NCBI GenBank assembly: GCA_946885335.1
Contig: CAMPGG010000149.1
Location: 1 to 8,234, forward strand
Direction of reading: 5' to 3'
DNA from: an uncultured Chitinophagaceae bacterium
GTDB lineage: Bacteria > Bacteroidota > Bacteroidia > Chitinophagales > Chitinophagaceae
Length of the DNA stretch: 8,234 nucleotides
How positions within the stretch are numbered: the first letter of the stretch is position 1; every line of letters begins with the position of its first letter. The position numbers were made by a program, and so were the translations under genes. The notes beneath the pieces are model-generated. The model did not search any database and had not been told where the DNA came from. It saw only the letters and a list, made by a program, of their open reading frames with translations. Positions 1 to 6,445 of the stretch are shown here, in pieces.

Positions 1-620
1 CCTTTAAAACCAAAACAAACCGTACCAGTTCCCGCACCAACGTTGCCTTCGGCAACAGGTCCTGGTTTTGCTGTTTCGATAGCTTGTAAGACATCCTTAA
101 CCTGTACATGACGTCCGCGGATATCATTCAAATAACCATCATTGGTTTCGCCAACAACTGCATTTACAGATTGTACATCCTGGTTTTCTTTTTGTGAGAT
201 GGTATACTGGATCACCGCATCCATACCAGTTGAAACATTCATGGTGTTGGTCAAAATGATGGGCGATTCCAGGTTGCCCAACTCCATTACCTGGGTTGTG
301 CCAACTAATTTTCCGAAACCATTGCCCGCAAAAAAAGCTGCCGGAACTTTTTGTTGAAAAATATTTCCACCATGAGGAATAATAGCGGTTACGCCTGTCC
401 GTATGCTATCTCCCTTTATTAATGTAACATGACCCACCTTAACGCCTGGCACATCCGTAATAGCATTCAGGCTCCCGGTATGTAAAACACCCGGTTTAAT
501 ACCATACGTCCTTACTCTTTCCCGTGATTGTGCAAATATGGGTGGTATACTAATTGTGTAAAAAACCAGGAGAATAATCCACCGCATAAAATATTTTTTC
601 TTGTAAGATAAAGTTTTCAT
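1..620 (-). CDS. P1 family (S58, DmpA-type) aminopeptidase, exported, C-terminus beyond window
   Basis: My reading of the minus strand from an ATG at 618-620 gives 206 codons open to the left edge. Residues 1-30 look like a signal peptide: a Lys-rich start, a hydrophobic core (about 14-27) and an IFA|Q cleavage site, so the enzyme should be exported to the periplasm or beyond. Family motifs follow in order: ITDVPGVKVGH (54-64), RTGVTAIIPHG (74-84), VPAAFFAGNGFGK (92-104), VVGETNDGYLNDIRG (155-169) and EGNVGAGTGTVCFGFK (191-206). Known members (DmpA, BapA) are N-terminal-nucleophile hydrolases that self-cleave before a serine and remove N-terminal D-, beta- or L-amino acids from peptides. That serine lies in the missing part, so activity cannot be judged. 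A second in-frame ATG at 585-587 (residue 12) is an alternative start that keeps the signal peptide. The family is clear; the substrate is unknown. Confidence 0.93.
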   Translation of the reverse strand, partial: MKTLSYKKKYFMRWIILLVFYTISIPPIFAQSRERVRTYGIKPGVLHTGSLNAITDVPGVKVGHVTLIKGDSIRTGVTAIIPHGGNIFQQKVPAAFFAGNGFGKLVGTTQVMELGNLESPIILTNTMNVSTGMDAVIQYTISQKENQDVQSVNAVVGETNDGYLNDIRGRHVQVKDVLQAIETAKPGPVAEGNVGAGTGTVCFGFK

Positions 621-768
621 TAAAAACGAACGGTTTTAGCATACCAGGATTTCATCAAACCATATTTTTTGCGGCTGTAACCAACTCACATCATAATAAT
701 TACCTAAATTAAACAAACGGGATTCAGCCAGTTTGAAATTCATCTACCAACATTATTAAATTAATTAA

Positions 769-2193
769 ATGGAAGCACATATAGGAATGATCGGTTTAGG
801 TACAATGGGCAGAAACCTTGCTTTAAATATTGCGGATCATGGATTTTCTGTTTGTGGTTATGATAAAGATGAAAAGCAAAGACAGCATTTATTAGATGAA
901 GCCATTGATAAACCTGTTTCTGTCGCCGTCTCGTTGAATGATCTTGTTTCGAAACTAAAGGCTCCAAAAGTATTGATGTTGCTGGTACCTGCTGGTACCA
1001 TTGTAAATATGGTTTTGGAAGAATTATCCCCGCTATTACAAAAAGGCGATGTAATTATCGATGGCGGTAATTCTTATTTCATGGACACGGCCAAACATTA
1101 CCAGAATTTGCAAAGTGCAGGCTTGCATTTTATTGGTATGGGCGTTTCCGGTGGTGAGGATGGAGCAAGGCATGGCCCCAGTTTAATGCCTGGAGGCAAT
1201 CCGGAAAGTTATGAAGTAGTGCGGCCGATTTTAGAATCCATTGCCGCAACTTCAGACGAAGGACCCTGCGTGGCCTGGATGGGTAATTCGGCATCCGGTC
1301 ATTATGTAAAAATGGTTCATAACGGTATTGAGTATGCTATTATGCAACTGATCACGGAAATTTATGACCTGTTAAAGAATGCCGGCGGTTTCAGCAACCA
1401 GGAATTGCATGCATTTTTTGACGAATGGCGTCAATCAGAACTCCAATCATTTTTAGCTGATATTACGGCGGATATTTTTTTGCAAAAAGATGATATAACG
1501 GGTAACGATTTAGTGGACCAGATCCTGGACCAGGCCAGGCAAAAAGGAACCGGTATGTGGACCTCGCAATCAGCCATGGAATTAAATGTTCCATTGCCGG
1601 TTATAGATGCAGCGGTAACCATGCGTTTTCTTTCTTCCATGAAAGAAGAAAGAGTGAAAGCTGCAAAAATGATAAGCCAGGCACCGATTGAAGATTTAAA
1701 AATGGATAAAGCCAAACTTGCTGAACACTGCAGGCACGCCATGTATTTCGGACAGGCACTGGCATATGGGCAGGGTTTACACCTTTTATCCATCGCATCC
1801 GTTACCTACGAATATAAAGTGGACCTGGCAGAGGTTTTAAAAGTTTGGAAAAGCGGGTGCATAATCCGTTCAGCCATGTTAAATGATCTGCGTAAAGAAT
1901 GGTTGAATGATCCAACGCTGTCAAATATTATTTTATCTCCATTTTTTGGAGAAAAACTTTTTAAACAAAGAGAAGATGTTGTTGTATTAATACAGGCAGC
2001 CATTCAATTCAAATTATCATTGCCCTGCTTTAGTGCCGCGCTGAATTATTATGATGCATACAACAGGTCCAGGTTGCCAGCCAACCTGATACAGGCACAA
2101 CGAGATTATTTTGGCGCACACCTGTATGAAAGGATTGACAAGACCGGTCGTTTTCATACAGAATGGATTCAACAATCAACCCCAGAAAAATGA
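769..2193 (+). CDS. gnd: 6-phosphogluconate dehydrogenase (decarboxylating)
   Basis: This cytosolic enzyme converts 6-phosphogluconate plus NADP+ to ribulose 5-phosphate, CO2 and NADPH. The 474 residues match the long homodimeric form (about 470). The N-terminal Rossmann motif is GLGTMG (9-14). IIDGGNS (96-102), GVSGGEDGARHGPSLMPGG (125-143) and KMVHNGIEY (181-189, with catalytic Lys181, His184, Asn185 and Glu188) follow. The C-terminal helical domain carries QKGTG (258-262), Arg286, GCIIRS (363-368) and QAQRDYFGAH (442-451, Arg445 and His451), which match the substrate contacts known from the sheep enzyme. One oddity is Met263 where most homologues read KGTGKW; this Lys is not among the substrate contacts I know. 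The start is the first ATG after an AT-rich leader with no Shine-Dalgarno. The gene is first in the gnd-zwf-pgl cluster and its stop overlaps the zwf start. Confidence 0.98.
   Translation: MEAHIGMIGLGTMGRNLALNIADHGFSVCGYDKDEKQRQHLLDEAIDKPVSVAVSLNDLVSKLKAPKVLMLLVPAGTIVNMVLEELSPLLQKGDVIIDGGNSYFMDTAKHYQNLQSAGLHFIGMGVSGGEDGARHGPSLMPGGNPESYEVVRPILESIAATSDEGPCVAWMGNSASGHYVKMVHNGIEYAIMQLITEIYDLLKNAGGFSNQELHAFFDEWRQSELQSFLADITADIFLQKDDITGNDLVDQILDQARQKGTGMWTSQSAMELNVPLPVIDAAVTMRFLSSMKEERVKAAKMISQAPIEDLKMDKAKLAEHCRHAMYFGQALAYGQGLHLLSIASVTYEYKVDLAEVLKVWKSGCIIRSAMLNDLRKEWLNDPTLSNIILSPFFGEKLFKQREDVVVLIQAAIQFKLSLPCFSAALNYYDAYNRSRLPANLIQAQRDYFGAHLYERIDKTGRFHTEWIQQSTPEK
2190..2193 (+). other. ATGA stop/start overlap of gnd and zwf
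   Basis: The TGA stop of gnd (2191-2193) shares bases with the ATG start of zwf (2190-2192). This geometry is typical of translational coupling, where ribosomes ending on gnd reinitiate on zwf. It fixes the two genes on one transcript and supports the shorter zwf start. Confidence 0.8.
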
Positions 2194-3728
2194 AATCAAA
2201 AAATACAAATTTGCCGGCAACTATTGTGATTTTCGGAGGCAATGGTGACCTTGCCTGGCGAAAACTTTTTCCTGCTTTTTATCATCTTTTTGTGAATGGT
2301 CATTTACCACCCGATTTTTTGATCATTGGTGTGCATCATTCAGACATGAAAGAAACTGATTACAAAAACAGGTTGTTTGAAGGGCTGAAGGAATTTTCAC
2401 GCAGTGGAAAACCGAATAAAAGTGAGTGGACAAAATTTGCCCGCCATATCCGGTATTTCCAGGGAGATTTTACCCAACCAGAAATGTATGGGCGACTCAA
2501 CCAGCAATTAAAAGAACAGGATAAAATTGCAAAGCAACGAGGGGTTCGGTTATTTTTTTATGCGGTTGCTCCCCGTTTTATTGAAGACATTTCTACAGGA
2601 TTACATAAAAATGAATTAGCTGCTGAAACTGCCCGGGACCGCATTGTAGTGGAAAAACCTTTTGGTGAAGACCTGGAAACGGCAAAGGAACTAAACGAGA
2701 TGCTTAGCCGCTATTTTTCAGAGCAGCAGATTTATCGTATCGATCATTATTTGGGAAAGGAACCGGTTCAGAATATTCTTACTTTTCGATTTGCCAACAT
2801 AGTTTTTGAAGCATTATGGAATCATCATTATATAGAGAATGTACAGATTACAGTAGCAGAGAACAAAAGTATTGAAGGCCGTGGCGGATTTTATGACCAG
2901 GCAGGTGCATTGAGAGATATGGTGCAGAATCATTTGTTGCAATTATTATGTGTGATTGCTATGGAACCGCCTATATCATTTAATGCGGAGGAAATTCGCA
3001 ATAAAAAAGCGGATGTATTAAAAGCGATCCGCAGATACAATGCCAAAGAAGTAAAAGAAAATATTGTACGCGGTCAATATGGAAAAGGTGAAATCAAAGG
3101 CGAAGAGCTTCCCGCTTATCGCGACGAGGAAAAAGTGAAACCCCGATCCACAACCGAAACTTTTATGGCGGGCCGGTTTTTTATTGACAACTGGCGCTGG
3201 CGAGGCGTTCCGTTTTATTTAAGAACGGGCAAGGCATTGCATTCCTCCACATCGGTTATCGCCATTGAGTTTAAAAAAATCCCACATGCCATACTGCCAA
3301 AATCAGCTAATGTAAGCCTGCAAACAAACCGGTTGATCATCAGCATTCAACCACAAATGGAAATCACCTTATTATTCCAGTCAAAGGTTCCCGGAATGCA
3401 ATTGCGTGTATGTCCGGTTGAAATGGATTTTACTTATGCTGAAAACTATGAGCATGGAATTCCGGAAGCATATGAAACACTTTTATCAGATGCTTTAAAA
3501 GGTGATGCAACATTGTTTATGCGGGCAGACCAGGTTGAGGAAGCATGGGCGGTGATAACACCTATTTTAAAAGCCTGGGAAAAGGAAAAGCCACCTAAAT
3601 TTCCCAATTATGATCCGGGCAGCTGGGGACCTGCAAGTGCTAAAAAAATAATTGAAAGAGATGGCTATGAATGGATATTACTCCCGGAAGATAAAATACA
3701 AAAGCATAAGGCAAAAATCCGGAAATGA
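2190..3728 (+). CDS. zwf: glucose-6-phosphate 1-dehydrogenase
   Basis: This enzyme oxidises glucose 6-phosphate to 6-phosphoglucono-1,5-lactone with reduction of NADP+, the entry step of the oxidative pentose phosphate pathway. Using the ATG at 2190 the protein has 512 residues, close to the family norm of about 490-510. Visible motifs are the dinucleotide loop GGNGDLAWRKL (16-26, a variant of the common GASGDLxxRKL), VEKPFG (154-159), the substrate motif RIDHYLGKE (183-191), MVQNHLLQ with the presumed catalytic His248, and RWRGVPFYLRTGK (336-348). The open frame extends upstream to an ATG at 2163, but that adds nine residues unlike the family and a 31-bp overlap with gnd. The ATG at 2190 gives the classic 4-bp ATGA overlap and puts the Rossmann strand at the expected distance, so I chose it. 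The loop variation (Asn for Ser) does not look inactivating. Confidence 0.97.
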   Translation: MKSKNTNLPATIVIFGGNGDLAWRKLFPAFYHLFVNGHLPPDFLIIGVHHSDMKETDYKNRLFEGLKEFSRSGKPNKSEWTKFARHIRYFQGDFTQPEMYGRLNQQLKEQDKIAKQRGVRLFFYAVAPRFIEDISTGLHKNELAAETARDRIVVEKPFGEDLETAKELNEMLSRYFSEQQIYRIDHYLGKEPVQNILTFRFANIVFEALWNHHYIENVQITVAENKSIEGRGGFYDQAGALRDMVQNHLLQLLCVIAMEPPISFNAEEIRNKKADVLKAIRRYNAKEVKENIVRGQYGKGEIKGEELPAYRDEEKVKPRSTTETFMAGRFFIDNWRWRGVPFYLRTGKALHSSTSVIAIEFKKIPHAILPKSANVSLQTNRLIISIQPQMEITLLFQSKVPGMQLRVCPVEMDFTYAENYEHGIPEAYETLLSDALKGDATLFMRADQVEEAWAVITPILKAWEKEKPPKFPNYDPGSWGPASAKKIIERDGYEWILLPEDKIQKHKAKIRK

Positions 3729-3835
3729 AACAGGCATGATAATTTCAATTGATGGGGTACATTATTTTTTCTAGGATCAGGATAAGAATAGGAAAAATGA
3801 ATTCCATATGACAATTATAAATTAATAAATAGAAA

Positions 3836-4597
3836 ATGAAAAAAAGATCAGTATTGGTTTATGACAGCCATGAAAAGTTAAGTGAAGCCGCCGCTCATTT
3901 TTTTGTATTGGATGCCAATCGGTGCATCGCAAAACGCGGACGATTTACTATTTCATTATCAGGTTCATCTACTCCACAACGGTTTCACCAGTTATTGGCA
4001 ACACCGGCTTTTTCACAAAATATTCCATGGCATAAAGTATTTATTTTTTGGGGTGATGAAAGACATGTTCCCCCAACGGATGAACAGAGTAATTTTCGCA
4101 TGACTTATGAAAACCTGCTGCAACATATAAAAATCCCTGAAAAAAATATTTATCCAATACCAACTTTGGATAAAACAACGAAGGATGCCAGTACCTATGA
4201 AAAAACGATCTGTAAGTTTTTTAATAAAAATCTTCCCCGGTTCGATTGGATGGTGATGGGTTTGGGAACTAACGGTCATACAGCTTCGCTTTTCCCATTT
4301 GCAGAAGAACTGAAAGAAAAAGACCGGTTGGTTGTGGCTGCAAAAAACCCTGATAATGGCCAGGAGCGGATTACTTTTACATACCCACTTATAAATGCGG
4401 CAAGGCAGATTTTTTTCCTGGTATCCGGAGGAGAAAAGGCAGCCATGGTGAAAGAAGCAATCGAAGGAGATCAACCCAAAAAAATTATTCCTGTTCACGG
4501 CGTACAACCTGAGAGTGAAAACCTTTGCTGGCTTTTAGATAATGAAGCGGCGAATATGCTTCATCATTACCGGGCTTTCAATACAGAAACGGTATAA
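3836..4597 (+). CDS. pgl: 6-phosphogluconolactonase
   Basis: This cytosolic enzyme hydrolyses 6-phosphogluconolactone, the Zwf product, to 6-phosphogluconate, the Gnd substrate. The 253 residues are close to the usual length of DevB/Pgl proteins, which share the NagB-like Rossmann fold. Family motifs are LSGSSTP (41-47, usually LSGGSTP), FWGDERHVPPTDEQSNF (71-87), GLGTNGHTASLFPF (142-155) and the C-terminal FFLVSGGEKAAM stretch (193-204). His148 of the GHTAS motif is the expected catalytic His. The motif reads TNGHTAS where most homologues have DGHTAS, so Asn146 replaces a conserved Asp. The C-terminus keeps a CWLLDNEAA element matching the usual W-x-x-D-x-x-A-A ending. It lies 107 bp after zwf on the same strand with no visible terminator between them, so it is probably in the same operon, though an internal promoter is possible. 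No Shine-Dalgarno is seen; the leader just before the ATG is A/T-rich. Confidence 0.95.
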   Translation: MKKRSVLVYDSHEKLSEAAAHFFVLDANRCIAKRGRFTISLSGSSTPQRFHQLLATPAFSQNIPWHKVFIFWGDERHVPPTDEQSNFRMTYENLLQHIKIPEKNIYPIPTLDKTTKDASTYEKTICKFFNKNLPRFDWMVMGLGTNGHTASLFPFAEELKEKDRLVVAAKNPDNGQERITFTYPLINAARQIFFLVSGGEKAAMVKEAIEGDQPKKIIPVHGVQPESENLCWLLDNEAANMLHHYRAFNTETV

Positions 4598-4622
4598 AAA
4601 AAGCCATCTTTAAGATGGCTTC
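4594..4622 (-). terminator. intrinsic terminator between convergent pgl and OmpA-family gene
   Basis: An 8-bp perfect stem, AAGCCATC (4601-4608) and GATGGCTT (4614-4621), encloses the 5-base loop TTTAA. Read on the minus strand the stem is followed by a run of seven T (complement of 4596-4602), which makes a strong terminator for the OmpA-family gene ending at 4647. On the plus strand the tail after the stem is only TCTTCATT, so pgl termination there should be weaker. It begins right at the pgl stop codon and probably serves both genes. Confidence 0.8.
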
Positions 4623-4646
4623 TTCATTGATCAATTTATTCTAAAC

Positions 4647-5513
4647 TTATTTTGGTTCTAACAGTTTGAAGAACTGGTCCAGCTGCGGAAGAATAACAAT
4701 ACGTGTGCGACGGTTTGCGGCCCTTCCTTCTGCTGTGTCGTTATCGGTGATTGGCTGGTATTCTCCACGTCCGGCAGCAGCCATCTTTGCCGGGTCCATA
4801 CCATATTCTTTTTGCAATAATCGAACAACTGAAGTGGCTCTCTTTACACTAAGATCCCAGTTATCCATTATAACACCAGATCCTTTTAATGGAACATTAT
4901 CCGTATGTCCTTCAACCATAAATTCGATATCCGGTTGATTTTTTAAAACCTGCGCAACTTTTCCCAACACAGTTTTAGCTGCGGGGGTTACTTCGTATTG
5001 TCCTGTTTTAAATAATAATTTATCAGAGATATCAATATACACAACTCCTTTATCAACTTTTATGTTGATGTCTTTATCATCCAGGTTTCCAATGGCACCT
5101 TTCAAATTCATCACTAAAACCATATTCAGGGAATCTTTGCGGGATAATGCTCCCTGCAAATTTTGAATGTATGCATCTTTGGACCCAATATTATCCAACG
5201 ATTTTTTTATACTCTCCGCTTGTGAAGCAGAAATAACGGAAAGGTCCTCCAGCTGTTTTAATGCCTGGTTATTATTGTCTTTCAAAAACGCAACCTGCTC
5301 TTTAAGATTATCCACTTCACCCTGCAACAAGGCACGACGGCGTTCGGCGTCTACTTTTTCATCCAAACACTCTTTTAAATTTCCCTGGATGCCTGTATAG
5401 GCTGTATTGAGTCTTTCATATTTTGCCTGTTCTTCTTTATACTTTTTTGTACTAACGCATGAAAAAAGAAAGAGTGAACTGATCACTGCAACAGGCAGTA
5501 AATGTAACTTCAT
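4647..5513 (-). CDS. OmpA-family lipoprotein with N-terminal coiled coil
   Basis: This is a likely outer-membrane lipoprotein that ties the membrane to peptidoglycan. Residues 1-18 form a short signal peptide ending in the lipobox-like LFSC, with Cys19 as the lipidated residue. Residues 24 to about 130 are rich in Lys, Glu, Gln and Leu with heptad-like spacing, which suggests a long coiled coil. The C-terminal OmpA/MotB domain (about 155-275) has VEGHTDNVP (200-208), NWDLSVKRA (218-226) and ANRRTRIVI (266-274). Asp205 and Arg225 correspond to the residues that bind diaminopimelate in OmpA homologues. The spacing between them is about five residues longer than in Acinetobacter OmpA and closer to the MotB type. 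There is no beta-barrel. The gene is convergent with pgl and has its own hairpin terminator. The architecture is common in Bacteroidota; the specific physiological role is unknown. Confidence 0.93.
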   Translation of the reverse strand: MKLHLLPVAVISSLFLFSCVSTKKYKEEQAKYERLNTAYTGIQGNLKECLDEKVDAERRRALLQGEVDNLKEQVAFLKDNNNQALKQLEDLSVISASQAESIKKSLDNIGSKDAYIQNLQGALSRKDSLNMVLVMNLKGAIGNLDDKDINIKVDKGVVYIDISDKLLFKTGQYEVTPAAKTVLGKVAQVLKNQPDIEFMVEGHTDNVPLKGSGVIMDNWDLSVKRATSVVRLLQKEYGMDPAKMAAAGRGEYQPITDNDTAEGRAANRRTRIVILPQLDQFFKLLEPK

Positions 5514-5657
5514 AAGCTTGATTTATAGATTTATAAAAAGGTGGCCGCAAGATAATATCAAACGTTGTTCTTCCTCCCTTTTCAGGGACATTTAACATTT
5601 TCAGGGTATGAAGCTTTTACAGTGCAGTGATTTTTATAGAAAAAAAATTATCTCATT

Positions 5658-5894
5658 TTATTTTCCGGTAACATCCTGTACCATTTGCTTGCCAATGAAA
5701 TAACCGGCAACAGCACCAATGAATCCACCAATGGCCATAGCTATATAATTTAAACCGACAGCAAAAAATACAATGCTAATACCAAATACAGCTAACAAGA
5801 TCGCCCAGATGGTGCGTCCTCTTACACGCTGACTGGCGGGCACTTCCGAAGGTTTTCTTTTTTGAGGAATCTTTCTTTTTCTACTTTCAGGCAT
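5658..5894 (-). CDS. small basic membrane protein with glycine zipper (hypothetical)
   Basis: I do not recognise a named family. The 78-residue product has a very basic, Pro-containing N-terminal tail (residues 1-27, about ten Lys or Arg) followed by two hydrophobic segments, about 29-47 and 50-68. The second carries a clean glycine zipper, G56-x3-G60-x3-G64-x3-G68, a pattern known to pack transmembrane helices tightly. The two hydrophobic stretches are separated only by a short Leu-Asn-Tyr turn, so a helical hairpin in the inner membrane with a cytoplasmic basic tail is the simplest topology. It lies 144 bp upstream of the OmpA-family gene on the same strand, and no clear terminator separates them, so co-transcription is possible. 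It is divergent from the AHSA1-domain gene. The length, composition and clean start argue for a real gene. Confidence 0.75.
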   Translation of the reverse strand: MPESRKRKIPQKRKPSEVPASQRVRGRTIWAILLAVFGISIVFFAVGLNYIAMAIGGFIGAVAGYFIGKQMVQDVTGK

Positions 5895-6011
5895 GAAAAT
5901 TATTTTTCAAAAAGGTAATGAAAATATTTTAATGTCCGGGATGAGAAAAATCAACCGGATGTTTGTTGAATGAAATTATGCTTATCACCAAATATCCCAA
6001 TTTATATTTTC

Positions 6012-6040
6012 AAATGAAAATGAATACAGTTATTTCATTT
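6012..6040. repeat. 8-bp inverted repeat upstream of the AHSA1-domain gene
   Basis: AAATGAAA (6012-6019) and TTTCATTT (6033-6040) are exact reverse complements separated by 13 bases, ending 18 bases before the ATG at 6058. The centre-to-centre spacing of 21 bases is about two helical turns, which suits a dimeric regulator. In such AT-rich DNA it could equally be chance. Confidence 0.3.
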
Positions 6041-6057
6041 CTTTAATTTTGAATTAC

Positions 6058-6435
6058 ATGAAATCTTATAAGAATTATTTTATCCTGCATGCGCCACCCG
6101 AAGAAGTTTACCTGGCATTGACCTTACCCGCTACCATTCAATTATGGAGTGGTGATAAAGCGGAAATGAGTACAGAGCCAGGGAGTGAATTTTCTTTATG
6201 GGAAGGCAGTATTGCAGGTCGCAACCTGGAGTTTGAAGATGGTAAAAAAATAGTGCAGCAATGGTATTTTGGCGATGAGGAGGAGGATTCAATTGTTACT
6301 ATCAAATTACACCCGCATAAACAGGGAACTTCAGTTGAACTCTCACATACCAATATTCCCGATGAAGTGTATGAGGAAATGGTAGAAGGTTGGAAAAATA
6401 ATTATTTTGGTGCTTTGCAGGAATTTTATGATTAA
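6058..6435 (+). CDS. AHSA1/SRPBCC (START-like) domain protein
   Basis: This small soluble protein of 125 residues is made of a single SRPBCC helix-grip domain of the AHSA1 type (homologous to the Hsp90 ATPase activator C-terminal domain). Typical family features are the opening strand and helix APPEEVYLALTLPATIQLW (12-30), GSEFSLWEGSIAGRN (42-56), KKIVQQWYF (63-71), a strand with TIKLHPHKQGTSVELSH (81-97) and a closing helix starting GWKNNYFGAL (111-120). Such proteins bind hydrophobic ligands or act as stress-related accessories; the ligand here is unknown. The open frame can start at a TTG at 6049, but the ATG at 6058 fits the family N-terminus better and I chose it. No Shine-Dalgarno is visible. 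It ends 10 bp from the convergent gene at 6446. There is no sign that it is linked functionally to its neighbours. Confidence 0.88.
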   Translation: MKSYKNYFILHAPPEEVYLALTLPATIQLWSGDKAEMSTEPGSEFSLWEGSIAGRNLEFEDGKKIVQQWYFGDEEEDSIVTIKLHPHKQGTSVELSHTNIPDEVYEEMVEGWKNNYFGALQEFYD

Positions 6436-6445
6436 TGTTTTTCTT

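Noticed and set aside
621..768. Promoters in the divergent region between the aminopeptidase gene and gnd
   Set aside because: Only near-matches with wrong spacing (for example TATTTTTTG at 663-671) are visible, so no site is called.
981..1000. Tandem GCTGGTACC direct repeat
   Set aside because: It falls within conserved gnd coding sequence (Leu-Val-Pro-Ala-Gly-Thr) and is explained by codon coincidence.
1431..1793. 120-codon open frame antisense to gnd
   Set aside because: It is a shadow of the conserved gnd frame, Cys- and Ser-rich with no recognisable domain.
2163..2189. Upstream ATG at 2163 as the zwf start
   Set aside because: It adds nine residues unlike the family and a long overlap with gnd, while the ATG at 2190 gives a standard ATGA overlap and normal distance to the Rossmann loop.
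4013..4507. 164-codon open frame antisense to pgl
   Set aside because: It lies wholly inside a well-supported gene on the other strand and its translation resembles no family.
6044..6051. TAATTTTG, a perfect match to the Bacteroidota -7 consensus TAnnTTTG, six bases before the AHSA1-domain ATG (would imply a leaderless mRNA)
   Set aside because: No TTG or TTTG element lies at the expected distance upstream, and such a match is easy by chance in AT-rich DNA.
6049..6057. TTG at 6049 as start of the AHSA1-domain gene
   Set aside because: The ATG three codons later matches the family N-terminus better and TTG starts are less common.
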